Source: Caldimonas manganoxidans ATCC BAA-369
GTDB taxonomy: Bacteria > Pseudomonadota > Gammaproteobacteria > Burkholderiales > Burkholderiaceae_C
Direction: 5' to 3'
Assembly (NCBI RefSeq): GCF_000381125.1
Contig: NZ_KB905940.1
Span: 28,347-92,346 of the forward strand
DNA length: 64,000 nucleotides
Numbering within the stretch: the stretch's first letter is position 1; each line of letters starts with the position of its first letter. Positions 1-12,424 of this stretch are shown here, piece by piece. The position numbers were made by a program, and so were the translations under genes. The notes under the pieces are model-generated. The model was not told the origin of the DNA. It did no database searches and was given only the letters and a program-made list of their open reading frames with translations.

Positions 1-147
1 CAGCAAATGAGCGAGGCCGTGCAGGCGCTGTGCTTTCTGGCCGGGGCCAATTCGATTTTCTACGGCGACAAGCTGCTGACCACCGGCAATCCAGACTGGG
101 AGCGCGATCAAAGCTTGTTTGCCAAGCTGGGCCTGCGCAGTTGCTGA
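1..147 (+). CDS. bioB: Biotin synthase, C-terminal end (partial)
   Basis: The last 48 codons of a gene that begins left of the window. The readable tail contains [20 protein letters not shown], the highly conserved C-terminal segment of the radical-SAM enzyme that inserts sulfur into dethiobiotin in the last step of biotin synthesis. The catalytic CxxxCxxC motif lies outside the window. Biotin is the cofactor of the propionyl-CoA carboxylase encoded a few kilobases downstream, though nothing here shows co-regulation. Confidence 0.9.
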   Translation, partial: QQMSEAVQALCFLAGANSIFYGDKLLTTGNPDWERDQSLFAKLGLRSC

Positions 148-196
148 TGCAAAGCACACAGCGCATGGCGCATGTGGCGCCAGCCATCCTCCGGAC

Positions 197-1075
197 ATGA
201 AACCCGTCGTCCAAGAACTCGTCGAGCTGCTTCAGGTCGAGCAGCTCGAACTCAATCTCTTTCGCGGTGTCAGTGGAGACATCGGCAGCCCGCGCGTGTT
301 TGGTGGCCAAGTGCTGGGCCAAGCCCTGATGGCTGCGGCTCGCACGGTCGATCCTTTGCGCCGCATCCACTCCCTGCACGCGTACTTTCTACGCCCCGGG
401 GACAAGCATGCTCCCATCGTGTATGACGTAGAACGCATCCGCGACGGTGGCAGCTTCACCACACGGCGCGTGGTCGCCATCCAGCACGGACAACCCATCT
501 TCAACTTCGCGGCCTCGTTCCATGTGACGGAGGAGGGCGCCAGTCATGCCAGCACCATGCCGCAAGTGCCCGGCCCTGACGGTTTGGTCAGCGAATGGGA
601 GCTGCGTCAAGCCTGGCTGCACAAAGTTCCCGAGTCGCTGCGCGGTGTGCTTCATGCCGAGACGGCCATCGAGATCCGGCCACTGACGCCGCTGGACGCC
701 TTCGATCCACCGCCTGCACCGCCCCGACACGATGCCTGGCTGCGCGCGGCCGATCGGCTGCCCGATGATCCGGTGCTGCACCAGGCCATGCTGGCGTACG
801 CGTCGGATTTCGGATTGCTGCGGCCGGCGCTCATGCCCCATGGCTTGAGCTTTTACAAAGGCAATGTCCAGGTGGTCAGCCTCGACCACGCCATGTGGTT
901 CCATGGCGACTTTCGCATGGACGAATGGCTGCTCTACACCACCGAATCGCCATGGGCGGGTGGCGCGCGCGGCTTCAGCCGCGGGCAAATTTACACCCAT
1001 AATGGGCGTTTGGTCGCCTCCGTGGCGCAGGAAGGGCTGATGCGCCCAACGGCGGCAAGGCGCCGCGATGCCTGA
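197..1075 (+). CDS. tesB: Acyl-CoA thioesterase II
   Basis: 292 residues, matching the roughly 286 of E. coli TesB. It is a double-hotdog protein: the first hotdog has the typical FGGQVLGQAL segment near residue 40, and the second carries the FYKGNVQVVSLDHAMWFH region near the C terminus. It should hydrolyse medium- and long-chain acyl-CoA to free acid plus CoA in the cytoplasm. I chose the ATG at 197 because it starts the family-typical MKPVVQELVELLQVE; a longer frame opens at a TTG at 119 but would overlap bioB. No strong ribosome binding site is visible. It follows bioB by 49 bases and may be co-transcribed. Confidence 0.88.
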   Translation: MKPVVQELVELLQVEQLELNLFRGVSGDIGSPRVFGGQVLGQALMAAARTVDPLRRIHSLHAYFLRPGDKHAPIVYDVERIRDGGSFTTRRVVAIQHGQPIFNFAASFHVTEEGASHASTMPQVPGPDGLVSEWELRQAWLHKVPESLRGVLHAETAIEIRPLTPLDAFDPPPAPPRHDAWLRAADRLPDDPVLHQAMLAYASDFGLLRPALMPHGLSFYKGNVQVVSLDHAMWFHGDFRMDEWLLYTTESPWAGGARGFSRGQIYTHNGRLVASVAQEGLMRPTAARRRDA

Positions 1076-1078
1076 ATG

Positions 1079-1729
1079 CTAGGTGCCGGGCTTGGACAGC
1101 GCCAGGCGCAGCCCGAACAGCATCAGCGCCATGCCGGTCATGGCATTGAGCGTGTGCACGATGCTGGGCCGTCGTAACCAGCCCGCCAGCGGCCGCGTGG
1201 CCAGGATCAGGGCCCCAAACCAGACCAGCCCCATGGCGGCATGGATGCCCGCCATCACGACACTGAGGGACAGCACGTCGGCCTGCGCAGGCATGAATTG
1301 GGGCAGCAGGCTCACATAGAACACGCCGACCTTGGGATTGAGCAGGTTGGTCAGCAGCCCTCGAAGAAACCAGCCCGCACCGCCGTTGCCGTCCGAACTC
1401 GGGCTGGCCGCGCCGAACTGGAAGGCCACCGGGGCCGTCGTGAAGACGGTCCACAGCAGGCGTGCGCCGAGGTAGAGGAGATAGGCTGCGCCAGCCATCT
1501 GCAACAGACCATAAGCCACCTCCGACACGGCCAGCAAGGCCCCCAGGCCCAAGGCCACGAGCAGCCCCCAGGCCAGCACTCCGCAGACGATGCCCACGCC
1601 TGCACGCCAGGCCGGCCGCGGGCCTTCGACCGCCGCGGTGCGCAAGACGAGGGCCGTGTCCAGGCCGGGCGTGATGGTCAAAACAGCGACGGCAGCGCTG
1701 AAGGCCAGGATAGCGGTTGCGGTACTCAT
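1079..1729 (-). CDS. LysE/RhtB-family amino-acid exporter
   Basis: 216 residues with about six hydrophobic segments. The N terminus has the LysE/RhtB signature: a first helix followed by TPGLDTALVLRTA, and later LRGLLTNLLNPKVGVFYVSLLPQF. These inner-membrane proteins export amino acids such as homoserine, threonine or lysine; the substrate cannot be read from the sequence. The ATG at 1729 is preceded by GGGAGA at suitable spacing, so the longer in-frame upstream extension is rejected. It is convergent with tesB, with three bases between the stop codons, and divergent from the peroxiredoxin gene. Confidence 0.85.
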   Translation of the reverse strand: MSTATAILAFSAAVAVLTITPGLDTALVLRTAAVEGPRPAWRAGVGIVCGVLAWGLLVALGLGALLAVSEVAYGLLQMAGAAYLLYLGARLLWTVFTTAPVAFQFGAASPSSDGNGGAGWFLRGLLTNLLNPKVGVFYVSLLPQFMPAQADVLSLSVVMAGIHAAMGLVWFGALILATRPLAGWLRRPSIVHTLNAMTGMALMLFGLRLALSKPGT

Positions 1730-1825
1730 CGAGTCTCCCATTGGGTGCCAGGGGCAAGGCCTCGCATGGACGATGCTGAGCGGCACACCGCTAGCATACG
1801 GGCATTCTCTCCGAAGGAGTGCCCT

Positions 1826-2386
1826 ATGCGTGTGGCCGTCTTCTTTCGCCAAGCGGTTGCAGTGGTGATGTTGGCTTGGGCGCATACCGCAGCCCAAGCC
1901 GTCCTGAAGCCTGGGCAGCTCGCGCCACCGTTCACCATCCAGGCCGCTCGCGCAGGCGAAGTCTTTCAGTTCGACCTGTCACAAGCCTTGTCTCGCGGCC
2001 CTGTGGTCTTGTACTTCTATCCCAAGGCTTTTACGTCCGGCTGCACTTACGAGGCCAACCTGTTCGCGCAGGCCAGTGATCGCTTTGCCGCGCTGGGCGC
2101 CACGGTCATTGAGTTCTCCAATGACGACATCCAGACGCTTCAGCGTTTTTCGATCGAGGCGTGTCGCAACAAGTTTGCCGTCGGTGCCGATGAAAGCGCC
2201 CGCGTCATCCGTGCCTACCAAGCCCAAATCGCCGCGCGATCCCAAATGGCCGACCGCATCTCCTATGTCATCAGTCCGGAGGGTCGAATCGTCCATGTTC
2301 ATCATGACCCCAATCCGGAAGGACATGTGGCCACGAGCTTGCAGGCCGTCGAACGTTTGCGCTCATCATGGCCCCAGCGGCGCTGA
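1826..2386 (+). CDS. Exported peroxiredoxin (AhpC/TSA, BCP-like)
   Basis: 186 residues with a cleavable signal peptide of about 25 residues ending in an AQA-like site, then a thioredoxin fold. YFYPKAFTSGCTYE (about 64-76) is the peroxidatic motif, with Cys73 as the attacking thiol; Cys113 is a possible resolving cysteine. It should reduce peroxides in the periplasm using an unidentified thiol donor. The ATG at 1826 has AAGGAGT eight bases upstream, which fixes the start. Bcp/PrxQ proteins are usually cytoplasmic, so the signal peptide is the notable point. It is convergent with the phosphoribosyltransferase gene. Confidence 0.82.
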   Translation: MRVAVFFRQAVAVVMLAWAHTAAQAVLKPGQLAPPFTIQAARAGEVFQFDLSQALSRGPVVLYFYPKAFTSGCTYEANLFAQASDRFAALGATVIEFSNDDIQTLQRFSIEACRNKFAVGADESARVIRAYQAQIAARSQMADRISYVISPEGRIVHVHHDPNPEGHVATSLQAVERLRSSWPQRR

Positions 2387-2473
2387 ACGCGCATATGTCC
2401 GACGGACCGATCGTCGGCCGGGGGCGGGCTGTCGCGCGTGGTGATCGGTGCCAATAATTTGACATAATATACA

Positions 2474-3142
2474 TTATCGATCATTAGACCAGTCCGTGCG
2501 CTTCAGCACTGCCAGAAAATGCTGCACTTCGGCGTCGGGCACCTGATGGAAGTCGAGGTAGTGTGCTCCGACACCGCGAAACCATGAGGGTTGGCTCAAG
2601 CAGACGATGCGATCGACCTGCCGGGCCAACATGGTCAGGCTGTCGGCTGCAGCCACCGGCAAGGCCAGGATCACCGCAGCGGGCTGTGCTGGGCGCAGGC
2701 CGCGCAAGGCCGCTTTCATGGTCGTGCCAGTGGCCAAGCCATCGTCGACCACGATCACGGTGCGGCCGCCAAGTGGGGGCAGCAGCCGGCCATGGCGATA
2801 CAACGCACGCCTGCGCTCGATTTCCTTGAGGGCGTCGCGCTCCTGATCGGCCAGGTAGCGCGCATCGGCCCCGGTGTCGCGGCACAAGGCTTCGTCGACC
2901 ACCATGTGTGGCGGCTGGCCTTCGACGACCGCAGCGACGGCCAGTTCGGGCTGGCCAGGCGCGCCGATCTTGCGCACCAGCAAGACATCGAGTGGCGCTT
3001 GCAAGCGCTGGGCGATCGGTGCGGCCACCAACACACCGCCGCGTGGCAAGGCCAACACCACGGGGTGACGGTCGCGCAAGTCACCGAGCTGATCGGCAAG
3101 TCGCTCGCCCGCTTGCCGTCGGTCCGTGAAGGTGGATTCCAT
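2474..3142 (-). CDS. Phosphoribosyltransferase-fold protein
   Basis: 222 residues from the ATG at 3142. The PRPP-binding loop VIVVDDGLATGTTM is at about residues 129-142, and VRKIGAPGQPELA at about 57-69 is typical of a stand-alone PRTase-like family seen in many proteobacteria, often in stress contexts. The substrate is unknown and this is not a recognisable apt, hpt, upp or pyrE. An in-frame ATG at 3181 would add 13 residues but has no ribosome binding site. It follows the VOC gene by 108 bases on the same strand and may be the last member of the propionyl-CoA operon or separately expressed. Confidence 0.72.
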   Translation of the reverse strand: MESTFTDRRQAGERLADQLGDLRDRHPVVLALPRGGVLVAAPIAQRLQAPLDVLLVRKIGAPGQPELAVAAVVEGQPPHMVVDEALCRDTGADARYLADQERDALKEIERRRALYRHGRLLPPLGGRTVIVVDDGLATGTTMKAALRGLRPAQPAAVILALPVAAADSLTMLARQVDRIVCLSQPSWFRGVGAHYLDFHQVPDAEVQHFLAVLKRTDWSNDR

Positions 3143-3250
3143 GGGCCAAGCCCCCCGCGACAAGCATAGATCGAATTCCATGGGATGCGCGACTGCCCCC
3201 CGCAGCCAGCCGCCAGGGCCACGGGCTCTGAGGCGCCACGCGCAGGTGCT

Positions 3251-3723
3251 TCAGGACAGCGCGTCGATGACCTCGGGTGGGGCCTGAACGAGCTCGATCA
3301 ACACACCCTCCCCGCCCAATGGAAATTCATCGTTACCCTTGGGGTGGATGAAGCAGATGTCGTGACCAGCGGCGCCTTTGCGAATGCCGCCCGGTGCGAA
3401 GCGCACGCCGCGCGCGCTGAGCCATTCCACGGCTTTGGGCAGGTCGTCCACCCACAGGCCGACGTGATTGAGCGGCGTGGTGTGCACAGCCGGCTTGCCG
3501 TGGGGATCGAGCGGCTGCATCAAGTCCACTTCCACCGCGGTGGGTCCGTGGCCGAGCTCGCAGATGTCTTCATCCACATTCTCGCGTTCGGAAACGAAGC
3601 GGCTCTTGACCTTCAGCCCGAGCAAATCCACCCACAGCGCGTGCAGACGCTGTTTGTCGGCTGCACCGATGGCGATTTGCTGAATGCCCAAAATTCTGAA
3701 GGGCCGATCGTCGATGTCGGCGC

Positions 3724-3727
<4 letters not shown>
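3251..3727 (-). CDS. VOC-family protein, probable methylmalonyl-CoA epimerase
   Basis: 158 residues, two glyoxalase-type half-domains. The C-terminal half strongly resembles methylmalonyl-CoA epimerase: [10 protein letters not shown] (His88) and [10 protein letters not shown] (Glu145) fit two metal ligands of that family. The N-terminal ligand position, His in known epimerases, is Gln17 here (IQQIAIG). The start codon overlaps the carboxylase alpha stop (ATGA), so translation is coupled. Carboxylase and mutase genes upstream need an epimerase to convert the S to the R isomer of methylmalonyl-CoA. The call rests on this context plus the C-terminal motifs; a lactoylglutathione-lyase-like role is the alternative. 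Confidence 0.68.
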
Positions 3728-5757
<2,030 letters not shown>

Positions 5758-5774
5758 CTTCGGACTCCCGGCGG

Positions 5775-7307
<1,533 letters not shown>

Positions 7308-7332
7308 GGGCACTCCGTGAAAGGGGACCGGG

Positions 7333-8403
7333 TCAATGGGCCGGGGGAAGGTCGGACATGAACGACGCCAGCAGCCGGCGCGCCGCGGTGGAAGCCGGCA
7401 GGCTGCCCTCCTCGACTTGGCGGCTGATCTCGCCGAGTTGGGTGGCAACAGCCGGATGTTGAAGGAATCGCTGTCGCAAGCCGGCATGCACGCCATCCCA
7501 CATCCAGGCCAGGGCTTGGCGGCGGCGGCGCGCATCGAGCCGGCCGTTGGCCGTTTGCAGTTCGCGGTAGCGCGACACGGCTTGCCAGAAGCGGTCCAGA
7601 CCGTCGCCTTTGAGCGCGCTCAACTGCATCACTTGGGGGTGCCAGACCGACGGGTCATGCGGCGCATGGTCTGGCTGGCCACGCTGGCCAAGCAGCCGCA
7701 GTGACGAGGTGATCTGCGCCTGGGCCCGCGTGGCTGCAACGGGGTCGAGATCGGCCTTGTTGATGACCACCAGATCGGCCAATTCCATCACGCCTTTCTT
7801 GATGGCTTGCAGGTCGTCGCCGGCGTTGGGCAACTGCAGCAGCACGTACATGTCGGTCATCCCGGCCACCGCAGTTTCGCTCTGGCCCACGCCCACGGTT
7901 TCGACGATCACGATGTCATAGCCTGCGGCTTCGCACACCAGCATGGCTTCGCGGGTTCGTTCGGCCACCCCGCCCAGGGTTCCACCCGAGGGGCTGGGGC
8001 GAATGTAGGCCTGCGGATGCATCGACAGCCGCTCCATGCGAGTCTTGTCGCCCAGGATGGAGCCACCCGAGACGCTGGAGGACGGATCGATGGCCAGCAC
8101 TGCCACACGGTGCCCCTGCTCGATCAGATACAGACCCAAGGCTTCGATGAAGGTACTCTTGCCCACGCCAGGCACGCCCGAGATGCCCAGCCGAAAGCTG
8201 CGTCCACTGTGGGGAAGCAATTGCGTGAGCAGGGCGTCGGCGCGCTGTCGGTGATCCGCACGTGTGGATTCGAGCAGGGTGATCGTTTTGGCCAGGGCCC
8301 GACGTTGCGCAGCGCCGGATGCACCCAGCAGTTGCGACAGCAGCATCGCATCCGCAGGGGGCAAGTCGGCCGCGAGCGATTCGGACGGGCTGCGCTCGTT
8401 CAC
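7333..8403 (-). CDS. meaB: MeaB/ArgK-type G-protein chaperone of methylmalonyl-CoA mutase
   Basis: 356 residues with a GTPase core: P-loop GVPGVGKST (about 76-84), [28 protein letters not shown] (switch region) and VINKADLD (guanine specificity). MeaB loads adenosylcobalamin onto, and protects, methylmalonyl-CoA mutase. The start is a GTG at 8403, only five bases after the mutase stop, so the two are translationally linked. The old name argK (arginine/ornithine transport kinase) does not fit this context. The C-terminal dimerisation arm is present, so the gene looks intact. Confidence 0.92.
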   Translation of the reverse strand: MNERSPSESLAADLPPADAMLLSQLLGASGAAQRRALAKTITLLESTRADHRQRADALLTQLLPHSGRSFRLGISGVPGVGKSTFIEALGLYLIEQGHRVAVLAIDPSSSVSGGSILGDKTRMERLSMHPQAYIRPSPSGGTLGGVAERTREAMLVCEAAGYDIVIVETVGVGQSETAVAGMTDMYVLLQLPNAGDDLQAIKKGVMELADLVVINKADLDPVAATRAQAQITSSLRLLGQRGQPDHAPHDPSVWHPQVMQLSALKGDGLDRFWQAVSRYRELQTANGRLDARRRRQALAWMWDGVHAGLRQRFLQHPAVATQLGEISRQVEEGSLPASTAARRLLASFMSDLPPAH

Positions 8404-8408
8404 GGCAC

Positions 8409-10574
8409 TCAGGCTCGCTGGAGTTGCATGCGGATGTGCTCGAGCACGTCCTTGGCCGAGGCGGGAATGGGGGTGCCTGGCCCGTAGATGCCCTTGACCC
8501 CGGCCTCGTAGAGGAAGTCATAGTCCTGGCGAGGGATCACGCCGCCGACGAAGACGATGATGTCGTCGGCGCCTTGCTCACGCAGGGCTTTGATCAGAGC
8601 CGGCACCAGGGTCTTGTGACCCGCCGCCAGCGTGGAGATGCCCACGGCATGCACGTCGTTTTCGATGGCTTGGCGGGCGCATTCCTCGGGGGTTTGGAAC
8701 AGTGGCCCGATGTCCACGTCGAAGCCCAGATCCGCATAAGCCGTGGCCACGACCTTGGCACCGCGGTCATGACCGTCCTGCCCGAGCTTGGCAATCATCA
8801 CGCGCGGACGGCGACCAGCTTCCTCGGCAAAGGCGGCAATCTCGGTCTTCAGCCGTTCCCACCCTTCGGCCGAGTCATAAGCGGCGGCATACACCCCAGT
8901 CACCTTTTGCGTATCGGCGCGATGGCGCCCCCAAACCTTCTCCAATGCGTCGCTGACTTCCCCAACGGTGGCCCGCACGCGCATGGCCTGAATGGACAGT
9001 TCCAGCAAATTGCCCTGGCCCGATTCCGCGCAGCGCGTCAAGGCGTCCAACGCGGCTTGGACCGCCTGGGCATCACGCGTGGCGCGGATGCGCTGCAGCC
9101 GTTCGATTTGCTGCTGACGCACCTTGAGGTTGTCCACTTCGAGGATGTCGATCGGGTCTTCTTTGTCCAGCCGGTACTTGTTGACGCCGACGATCACGTC
9201 TTTGCCCGAGTCGATGCGGGCTTGTTTTTCTGCGGCACTGGCTTCGATCTTGAGCTTGGCCCATCCGGATTCGACGGCGCGGGTCATGCCACCCATGGCC
9301 TCGACTTCTTCGAGGATCGACCAGGCTTTGTCGGCCATGTCCTGGGTGAGCCGCTCCATCATGTACGAACCCGCCCAGGGGTCGATCACATTGCAGATGT
9401 GGGTTTCTTCTTGAATGATCAACTGGGTATTGCGCGCGATGCGGGCCGAAAATTCGGTGGGCAGTGCGATGGCTTCATCGAAGCTGTTGGTGTGCAGACT
9501 TTGCGTGCCACCGAACACCGCGGCCAAGGCTTCGATGGTGGTGCGCACGATGTTGTTGTAAGGGTCTTGCTCGGTGAGCGACCAGCCCGAGGTCTGGCAG
9601 TGGGTGCGCAGCATCAGGCTCTTGGGGTTCTTGGCGCCAAAGTCGCTCATGATGCGGTACCACAGCAGCCGCGCCGCGCGCATCTTGGCGATCTCGAGAT
9701 AAAAGTTCATCCCGATGGCCCAGAAGAAGCTCAAGCGGCCCGCGAACTCGTCCACATCCAGCCCCTTGGCCAAGGCGGTTTTGACATACTCCTTGCCATT
9801 GGCCAGCGTAAAAGCCAGCTCCAACGCTTGGTTGGCACCGGCTTCTTGCATGTGGTAGCCCGAGATGCTGATCGAGTTGAACTTCGGCATCTTCTTGGCC
9901 GTGTACTCGATGATGTCGCCGATGATGCGCATGCTCGGCTCGGGCGGGTAGATGTAGGTGTTGCGGACCATGAACTCCTTGAGGATGTCGTTCTGGATGG
10001 TCCCACTGAGTTGGTCCTGCGCCACGCCCTGCTCTTCCGCGGCGACCACATACCCGGCCAGCACTGGCAACACCGCGCCGTTCATGGTCATGGAGACGCT
10101 GACCTTGTCCAGCGGGATGCCATCGAACAGGATCTTCATGTCTTCCACCGAATCGATGGCCACGCCGGCCTTGCCCACGTCCCCGGTGACGCGGGGATGG
10201 TCGCTGTCGTAGCCGCGATGGGTGGCCAGATCGAAAGCCACCGAAATCCCTTGAGCGCCAGCGGCCAGGGATTTCTTGTAGAACGCATTGGATTCCTCGG
10301 CGGTAGAGAACCCTGCGTATTGACGGATCGTCCAGGGCCGTGAGGCGTACATCGTGGCCTGAGGCCCACGCACGAAGGGGGGAAAGCCCGGCAAGGTGTT
10401 GGTGTACGGCAGGCCTTGCAGGTCTTCGGCCGTGTACAGCGGCTTGACCACCAGTCCTTCGGGGGTGACCCAGTTCAATGCTTCGAGCCGGCCGCCAGGA
10501 GCGGCTTTGGCTGCGGCCTTTCTCCAAGCGTCGAGATCGGCAGGCGGGTGAGACGCGGGCGTGTGTTCGGCCAT
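8409..10574 (-). CDS. Methylmalonyl-CoA mutase, single-chain adenosylcobalamin enzyme
   Basis: 721 residues, the length of homodimeric bacterial mutases such as E. coli Sbm. The N-terminal TIM barrel binds substrate ([24 protein letters not shown], about 73-96), and the C-terminal B12 domain has the DxHxxG motif in QDGHDRG near residue 600 plus [14 protein letters not shown]. It isomerises R-methylmalonyl-CoA to succinyl-CoA, so this one gene with meaB, pccB, pccA and the VOC gene makes the whole route from propionyl-CoA to the TCA cycle. The ATG at 10574 has CGGAAG upstream; the frame runs open to 10847 but that extension covers the regulatory region. Confidence 0.93.
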   Translation of the reverse strand: MAEHTPASHPPADLDAWRKAAAKAAPGGRLEALNWVTPEGLVVKPLYTAEDLQGLPYTNTLPGFPPFVRGPQATMYASRPWTIRQYAGFSTAEESNAFYKKSLAAGAQGISVAFDLATHRGYDSDHPRVTGDVGKAGVAIDSVEDMKILFDGIPLDKVSVSMTMNGAVLPVLAGYVVAAEEQGVAQDQLSGTIQNDILKEFMVRNTYIYPPEPSMRIIGDIIEYTAKKMPKFNSISISGYHMQEAGANQALELAFTLANGKEYVKTALAKGLDVDEFAGRLSFFWAIGMNFYLEIAKMRAARLLWYRIMSDFGAKNPKSLMLRTHCQTSGWSLTEQDPYNNIVRTTIEALAAVFGGTQSLHTNSFDEAIALPTEFSARIARNTQLIIQEETHICNVIDPWAGSYMMERLTQDMADKAWSILEEVEAMGGMTRAVESGWAKLKIEASAAEKQARIDSGKDVIVGVNKYRLDKEDPIDILEVDNLKVRQQQIERLQRIRATRDAQAVQAALDALTRCAESGQGNLLELSIQAMRVRATVGEVSDALEKVWGRHRADTQKVTGVYAAAYDSAEGWERLKTEIAAFAEEAGRRPRVMIAKLGQDGHDRGAKVVATAYADLGFDVDIGPLFQTPEECARQAIENDVHAVGISTLAAGHKTLVPALIKALREQGADDIIVFVGGVIPRQDYDFLYEAGVKGIYGPGTPIPASAKDVLEHIRMQLQRA

Positions 10575-10701
10575 GGTGGACTTCCGTGTCGAGGCCCGGC
10601 CACCGGCCGGGACGTCTGCAGCATACGCCGAGGCTCGCAATTTCCGGCCAAGGCCTGCGGTCGCCATAGCGCTCTGACGCGCTCTAACGGCGAGCTGATC
10701 G

Positions 10702-10721
10702 TAATTCAAAATTGAATTATA
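10702..10721. promoter_or_regulatory. Inverted-repeat operator over the mutase -10 box
   Basis: TAATTCAA-AA-TTGAATTA is a perfect 8-2-8 inverted repeat (10702-10719) in the divergent region between the mutase and the GntR gene. Read leftward, a perfect TATAAT occupies 10721-10716, so the repeat covers the -10 box and expected start point of the mutase operon. This is the arrangement expected for a repressor site; the adjacent GntR-family protein is the natural candidate. It is the only AT-rich patch in a GC-rich gap. No cobalamin riboswitch is seen. Confidence 0.65.
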
Positions 10722-10757
10722 GACACACCCGCCCTCTTTCGGCGACACTATCGGGTT

Positions 10758-11486
10758 ATGAACGTGCATGCGCCGCCCTCCTCCTTGCAGGACCGCCCCC
10801 TGTACGAGCAGGTGGCCGAGCGCTTGCGCGAGCGCATCCTGACGCACCGCTTGCCGCCAGGCAGTTGGATCGACGAGCAGGCCCTGGTACGGGATTACGG
10901 GATCAGTCGCACGCCGCTGCGTGAGGCACTGAAGGTGCTGGCGTCGGAGGGGCTGGTGACGATCCGGCCCCGGCGCGGCGCGTATGTGACCGAAGTGTCA
11001 GAGCGCGACATGCGCGAGGTCTATCACTTGCTGATGCTGCTGGAAAGCGATGCGGCCGCGGAGGTGGCGCAAAGGGCATCGCCGGCGCAATTGGCCGAGT
11101 TGGAGGCCTTGCATGCGCGGCTGGAAGCCGCCGTGCACGATCGCGAGGCCTTTTTCGCGCTCAATGAGGCGTTTCACATGCGCTTGCTCGAGATCGCAGA
11201 CAACCGCTGGCGGGTGCAGATCGTGACCGACTTGCGCAAGGTGATGAAGCTCAACCGTCACAACTCGCTGCTGAGCGAGGGGCGGCTGGCGCAGTCGCTG
11301 CAGGAACATCGGGACATTCTTGCCGCCTTGGGCCGGCGCGATGCCGAAGCGGCCCGCGCCTTGACCCAAGCGCATTTTCGCCAGGGTTTGCAGGCGGCTC
11401 GCTCGATGGCCCCCCGTGGGCTGGCAGCGACGCTGGGGGGTCAATCTTCGTCCGAGCAGGGTTCGGCGTCGATCATGTCGTCGTAG
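10758..11486 (+). CDS. GntR-family transcriptional regulator, FadR/FCD subfamily
   Basis: 242 residues: a winged helix (about 12-80, with [27 protein letters not shown] reading as the GntR signature and [18 protein letters not shown] as the recognition helix), then an all-helical FCD ligand domain ending near residue 220. Such proteins bind acids or acyl-CoA and are usually repressors. It is divergent from the mutase operon and probably controls it and itself through the inverted repeat between them; propionyl-CoA or a 2-methyl branched metabolite would be a reasonable ligand (inference). The start lacks a good Shine-Dalgarno sequence. Its 3' end overlaps the small antisense gene by 46 bases. 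Confidence 0.87.
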   Translation: MNVHAPPSSLQDRPLYEQVAERLRERILTHRLPPGSWIDEQALVRDYGISRTPLREALKVLASEGLVTIRPRRGAYVTEVSERDMREVYHLLMLLESDAAAEVAQRASPAQLAELEALHARLEAAVHDREAFFALNEAFHMRLLEIADNRWRVQIVTDLRKVMKLNRHNSLLSEGRLAQSLQEHRDILAALGRRDAEAARALTQAHFRQGLQAARSMAPRGLAATLGGQSSSEQGSASIMSS

Positions 11487-11650
11487 GCGGACAGCTCTGG
11501 GCGCACCGGGCCGAGCAAAGGTTTGTCCAGCGGGCGGCACACTCGGCTTTGCAGGCGCTTGAGGCGCTCGGACCGCTCCATGGCATCGAACACGGATTGC
11601 GGATCCATCATCAGGGTGAAGGGATTGATGCTGCTGTGCAAACGGTTCAT
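11441..11650 (-). CDS. Small conserved hypothetical protein (69 aa)
   Basis: 69 residues starting MNRLHSSINPFTLMMDPQ, with a basic central part (ERLKRLQSRVCRPLDKP) and an acidic tail. AAGGAG sits at the right distance before the ATG at 11650, good evidence that it is translated. It resembles short proteins common in Burkholderiales with the pattern NPFTLxxxPxxVxxAxERSxRLxxLxxRxCRPLD; this is from memory and no function is known. It has no signal peptide or membrane segment. It overlaps the 3' end of the GntR gene tail to tail. Confidence 0.65.
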   Translation of the reverse strand: MNRLHSSINPFTLMMDPQSVFDAMERSERLKRLQSRVCRPLDKPLLGPVRPELSAYDDMIDAEPCSDED

Positions 11651-11735
11651 GGCCACGCTCCTTGGACATTGCGCATGGCCCCACTCTAGGCTCGCCATGC
11701 CCAGCTCGACAGTGGATGCAAGGCCAAAACGCGTG

Positions 11736-12395
11736 TCAGCGTGATTCCGACACGTTGTCGGATTCGCCAGCGCGGCGTTCGAGCTCGCGGGCCAGCTTCA
11801 CACGCTCGACCGAGCGAGCAAAGTCAGCCGCCGTCAGGCCATCGTCGTTGCGCAGCCGGGGGTCGGCGCCGGCGTGCAGCAGCATCCAGGCGCCGGCTTC
11901 GCTGCCATAGCGTGCAGCCATCATCAAGGGCGTGTTGCCGTTGGGAGCGCGTGCATCGAGTGCCGCGCCATGGCCGATCAAAAGCTGCACCACGCGCGGC
12001 TCGGGACCCGCGGCCGCATAATGCAGCGGGGTCCAGCCGGGCCGATCCAACCGTGCCCCCCGTACCAGCAATGCCCGCGCCAGCTCCCACTGCCCACGCA
12101 ACGCGGCCAGCATCAGCGGGGTTTCGCCGGCGGCATTGGGCTCGTCGAAGCGGAAGTCGGGCTGGCGCACCAGCGCCCGTGCCGCCTCGTAGGCCTCGTA
12201 GTGAAAGGCCAGACTCAGCGGACTGCGCCCTTGCGGATCGACGGTGTTGGGATCGAAGCCGCGGGCGAACAGGGCCTCCAGCGTGCGCGCATCGTCAGAC
12301 CGCAGCGCGCGGAAAAAATCGTCATAAGACCCGGCGATTGCCGAAGAAAAACAAAGTACGACGATGAGATAGACGATCTTTTTCAAGTTCGACAT
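11736..12395 (-). CDS. Exported ankyrin-repeat protein
   Basis: 219 residues. A signal peptide of about 21 residues (MSNLKKIVYLIVVLCFSSAIAG) is followed by five or so ankyrin repeats, for example PQGRSPLSLAFHYEAYEAARAL, AGETPLMLAALRGQWELARALL and NGNTPLMMAARYGSEAGAWMLL (shown as fragments). It should act in the periplasm as a protein-binding scaffold; the partner is unknown. I chose the ATG at 12395 because it starts the signal peptide; an ATG at 12425 overlaps the tatD stop (TGATG) and would add ten residues. It sits at the distal end of the mltG-tmk-holB-pilZ-tatD run. Confidence 0.8.
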   Translation of the reverse strand: MSNLKKIVYLIVVLCFSSAIAGSYDDFFRALRSDDARTLEALFARGFDPNTVDPQGRSPLSLAFHYEAYEAARALVRQPDFRFDEPNAAGETPLMLAALRGQWELARALLVRGARLDRPGWTPLHYAAAGPEPRVVQLLIGHGAALDARAPNGNTPLMMAARYGSEAGAWMLLHAGADPRLRNDDGLTAADFARSVERVKLARELERRAGESDNVSESR

Positions 12396-12424
12396 GAAGA
12401 TTGATCCGCCGCTGGGCGTGGGCA

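Noticed and set aside
7333..8403. ArgK, arginine/ornithine transport kinase
   Set aside because: The name is historical; direct coupling with the mutase identifies MeaB.
8319..10343. 674-codon rightward open frame opposite the mutase
   Set aside because: Shadow frame of a highly conserved mutase on the other strand; the protein is His/Gly-rich without motifs.
10575..10757. Possible cobalamin riboswitch before the mutase
   Set aside because: The gap is too short and has no B12-box-like sequence; only the inverted repeat and promoter are visible.
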